Shown here piece after piece: positions 62,101 to 64,000 of a stretch of 64,000 bases of DNA; the stretch's first letter is position 1; every line of letters starts with the position of its first letter. Under the pieces are notes generated by a model that had not been told where the DNA came from, did not search any database, and saw nothing but the letters and a program-made list of their open reading frames with translations. This stretch comes from Lysobacter sp. Root690 (lineage in GTDB: Bacteria > Pseudomonadota > Gammaproteobacteria > Xanthomonadales > Xanthomonadaceae). Where the stretch lies: NCBI RefSeq assembly GCF_001427785.1, contig NZ_LMHM01000001.1:799116-863115 (forward strand). Reading direction: 5' to 3'. The position numbers and the translations under genes are program-made.

Positions 62101-64000
62101 ATGAGCGAGATTGACCATCGCATCGCAGGGTTGTCCCCGGCGAAGCGGGAACTGCTGCGCCAGATCGCGGCACGCCAACGCGGTAGCAACCAGATTCAAG
62201 CCCGGCCACGGCCCGAGCGGATCCCGCTGACCTTCGGTCAGCGCCGCCTGTGGTGGCTGGACCAGTTCACGCCCGGCATGACCGCGTACAACTCACCGGC
62301 CGCGCTGTGGCTGGACGGCACGCTCGATCGCGATGCGCTGCATGCCGCGGTACAGGCACTGGCCGATCGCCACGAAGCGCTGCGCACGGTGTACCGCAAG
62401 CACGACGGCGAACCGTTCCAGAAAATTCTCGACCAGGTGCAGGCGCCGTGGCGCGAATTGCGCGCCGACGGCGCGACGCCGCAGGCGCGGCGCGAGGCCG
62501 CGCTCGACATCGCGCGCGCCGAAATCCGCGGCACCTTCGACCTGAGCGCCGACGCGATGCTGCGCGCGGCCTTGATCGAAGTCGAACCGCAATTGCATCT
62601 GTTGGTGCTGACCTTCCACCACATCGCCATCGATGGCTGGTCGATCAGCAAGCTGCTCGACGAGATGTACACGGTCTACAACGCGCGCCTGGCCGGCGAA
62701 GCGCCGAAGCTCGACGCGCTGCCGCTGCAGATCGCCGACATCGCGCTGTGGCAGCAGGAAACCCTCGGCGAAACCGGCCTACAGCCCCAGCTCGACTACT
62801 GGCGCGAGCGCCTGACTGGCGCTGCGACCACGCTGGATCTGCCGGCCGATCGCCCGCGTCCGGCGGTGCAGAGTTTCCGCGGCGCGCTGTACCGGGTCGA
62901 GATTCCGGCCGCGCTCAACGAACGCATCGAAGCCTTCGCGCGCGAGAGCAAATCGACCCTGTCGATGGTGTTCATGGCCGCGTACCAAGCGCTGCTCGCG
63001 CGCTACACCGGCCAGGACGACATCACCGTCGCGATGGGCATCGCCGGCCGCAACCGGATCGAACTCGAATCGGTGGTCGGCTTCTTCGTCAACACTCTGG
63101 CGCTGCGCACCACCTTCGAAGGCGATCCGAGTTTCGCCCAGTTGCTCGAACGCGTGCGCGAAAGCGTGCTGGCGGCGATGGAGAACGGCGACGCGCCGCT
63201 GGACAAGGTGCTCGAAAGCCTGCGCCTGCCGCGTTCGTCCAGCCATACGCCGCTGGCGCAGGTGATGTTCTTCTTCCAGAACTACCCCGCGATCGAGTCG
63301 GAATTGACCGGCCTGCGGGTCGAATCGATGCAGCTGACCGAGCTGCAGCCGGGCAACGCGCAGGGCGACCTGAGCCTGTTCGTGACCCAGGACGCCAAGC
63401 GCGAAATGGTGTTCGAATACAGCACCGATCTGTTCGACGCAGCGCGCATCGAACGCCTGGCCGAGCATCTGCTGACCCTGCTTGAGCATGCGGTCGCCGC
63501 GCCGGACACGCGCGTGGCGCAACTGCGCCTGATGAACGACGCCGAGCAAGCCGAACTGGCGCACTGGAACGACACCGTGCGCGAATTGCCCGCGCAGCGC
63601 ACCTTGTCGACCTTGATCCAGGCGCAGGTCGAACGCACGCCCGACGCGATCGCGCTGAGCTTCGGCGCGCGCGAAATCAGCTATCGCGAACTCGATCGCC
63701 GCGCCAATGCGCTCGCGCATGAACTGCGCGCGGCCGGCGTGACCGCCGGCGCGCTGGTCGGGCTGTATGTCGAGCGCACGCCGGAGATGCTGATCGGCCT
63801 GCTCGGCATCCTCAAGGCCGGCGGCGCCTACGTGCCGCTGGACCCGACCTACCCGGTCGATCGCCTGGCCTACATGCTGGAAACCTCGGCCTCGCGCGTG
63901 CTGGTGACCCAGCGCGAACTCGCGGCCACGCCGCCGGCGGAAGTCGAAAAAGTCGTGCTCGCTGACGCCGACGCGGTGCTCGGCGACAACGCCGATCATC
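62101..64000 (+). CDS. Non-ribosomal peptide synthetase, N-terminal part
   Basis: An open frame of 633 codons that runs off the window. After a ~35-residue leader (LSPAKRELLRQIAARQR) comes a condensation domain, residues ~38-480, with catalytic HHIAIDGW (173-180), YWRERL and GFFVNTLALR. An adenylation domain begins near residue 500 with core A1 (ISYRELDRRANALA, ~526) and A2/A3 (LKAGGAYVPLDPTYP, ~571-585). The substrate-specifying residues lie beyond the end. A C domain at the very start of the first module suggests a starter acyl group or docking from another synthetase. A MATE pump gene lies elsewhere in the window. Confidence 0.95.
   Translation, partial: MSEIDHRIAGLSPAKRELLRQIAARQRGSNQIQARPRPERIPLTFGQRRLWWLDQFTPGMTAYNSPAALWLDGTLDRDALHAAVQALADRHEALRTVYRKHDGEPFQKILDQVQAPWRELRADGATPQARREAALDIARAEIRGTFDLSADAMLRAALIEVEPQLHLLVLTFHHIAIDGWSISKLLDEMYTVYNARLAGEAPKLDALPLQIADIALWQQETLGETGLQPQLDYWRERLTGAATTLDLPADRPRPAVQSFRGALYRVEIPAALNERIEAFARESKSTLSMVFMAAYQALLARYTGQDDITVAMGIAGRNRIELESVVGFFVNTLALRTTFEGDPSFAQLLERVRESVLAAMENGDAPLDKVLESLRLPRSSSHTPLAQVMFFFQNYPAIESELTGLRVESMQLTELQPGNAQGDLSLFVTQDAKREMVFEYSTDLFDAARIERLAEHLLTLLEHAVAAPDTRVAQLRLMNDAEQAELAHWNDTVRELPAQRTLSTLIQAQVERTPDAIALSFGAREISYRELDRRANALAHELRAAGVTAGALVGLYVERTPEMLIGLLGILKAGGAYVPLDPTYPVDRLAYMLETSASRVLVTQRELAATPPAEVEKVVLADADAVLGDNADH

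Overview
The window is high-GC DNA whose gene content points to a Lysobacter-like member of the Xanthomonadaceae. The evidence is the def-fmt-rsmB, dprA-smg-topA and rpoH gene types, secreted chitin-active enzymes, a large non-ribosomal peptide synthetase (NRPS) at the right edge, and dispersed repeat families (GTAGGAGCGGC, GGGATTCGGGATT) that I associate with that family. This is inference from gene content; no rRNA, tRNA, CRISPR array, insertion sequence or integrase was recognised.

Layout. 0.1-3.3 kb: a lipid A-type acyltransferase and two overlapping bacterial PH-domain membrane proteins. 8.6-3.4 kb (minus): a cell-surface polysaccharide operon (ArnT-like glycosyltransferase, O-antigen ligase, WaaE-like GT2, CDP-glycerol glycerophosphotransferase-like protein). 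11.9-8.6 kb (minus): def, fmt, rsmB. 12.0-20.3 kb (plus): LysM protein, dprA, smg, two proteins with GYF_2 domains (one fused to a pilin-like segment, one to an RDD domain), topA. 20.7-23.2 kb: two secreted AA10 lytic polysaccharide monooxygenases. 23.3-28.5 kb: tsaC, a half-size EamA transporter, tandem DUF4124-like secreted proteins, a convergent pair of paralogous membrane proteins, an SDR and a small lipoprotein. 28.9-37 kb: sppA, a MATE pump, DUF3667 and DUF4286 proteins, a SUKH protein, and a DUF3106 protein coupled to a sigma-like membrane protein. 37.3-46.7 kb: priA, a PliG-like lysozyme inhibitor, a NYN protein, tal, NDH-2, small proteins and rpoH.

The accessory parts lie at the right. 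At 50.2-47.2 kb (minus) a four-gene operon encodes a SAM methyltransferase, a GNAT/FemAB-like acyltransferase, a small unknown protein and a NanE-like barrel that has lost the lysine equivalent to the catalytic Lys66 of characterised NanE. At 61.7-50.5 kb (minus) a compact cluster encodes a class II aldolase, a tandem-duplicated sugar nucleotidyltransferase, a GtrA-GT2 fusion, a compact GDPD-like phosphodiesterase, a membrane glycosyltransferase fused to a P-loop kinase, a HAD phosphatase, a GT87 mannosyltransferase-like protein and a DUF5916 outer-membrane barrel. Four successive junctions there overlap by exactly 4 nt. I read this as an undescribed pathway that makes an activated sugar or polyol phosphate and attaches it to an envelope glycan; it is my best candidate for a new system. 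Divergent from it, an NRPS gene begins at 62.1 kb and runs off the window.

Intergenic DNA carries several strong hairpin terminators, four kinds of dispersed inverted repeats, and a pair of perfect, oppositely oriented DnaA boxes between the sigma-like gene and priA.
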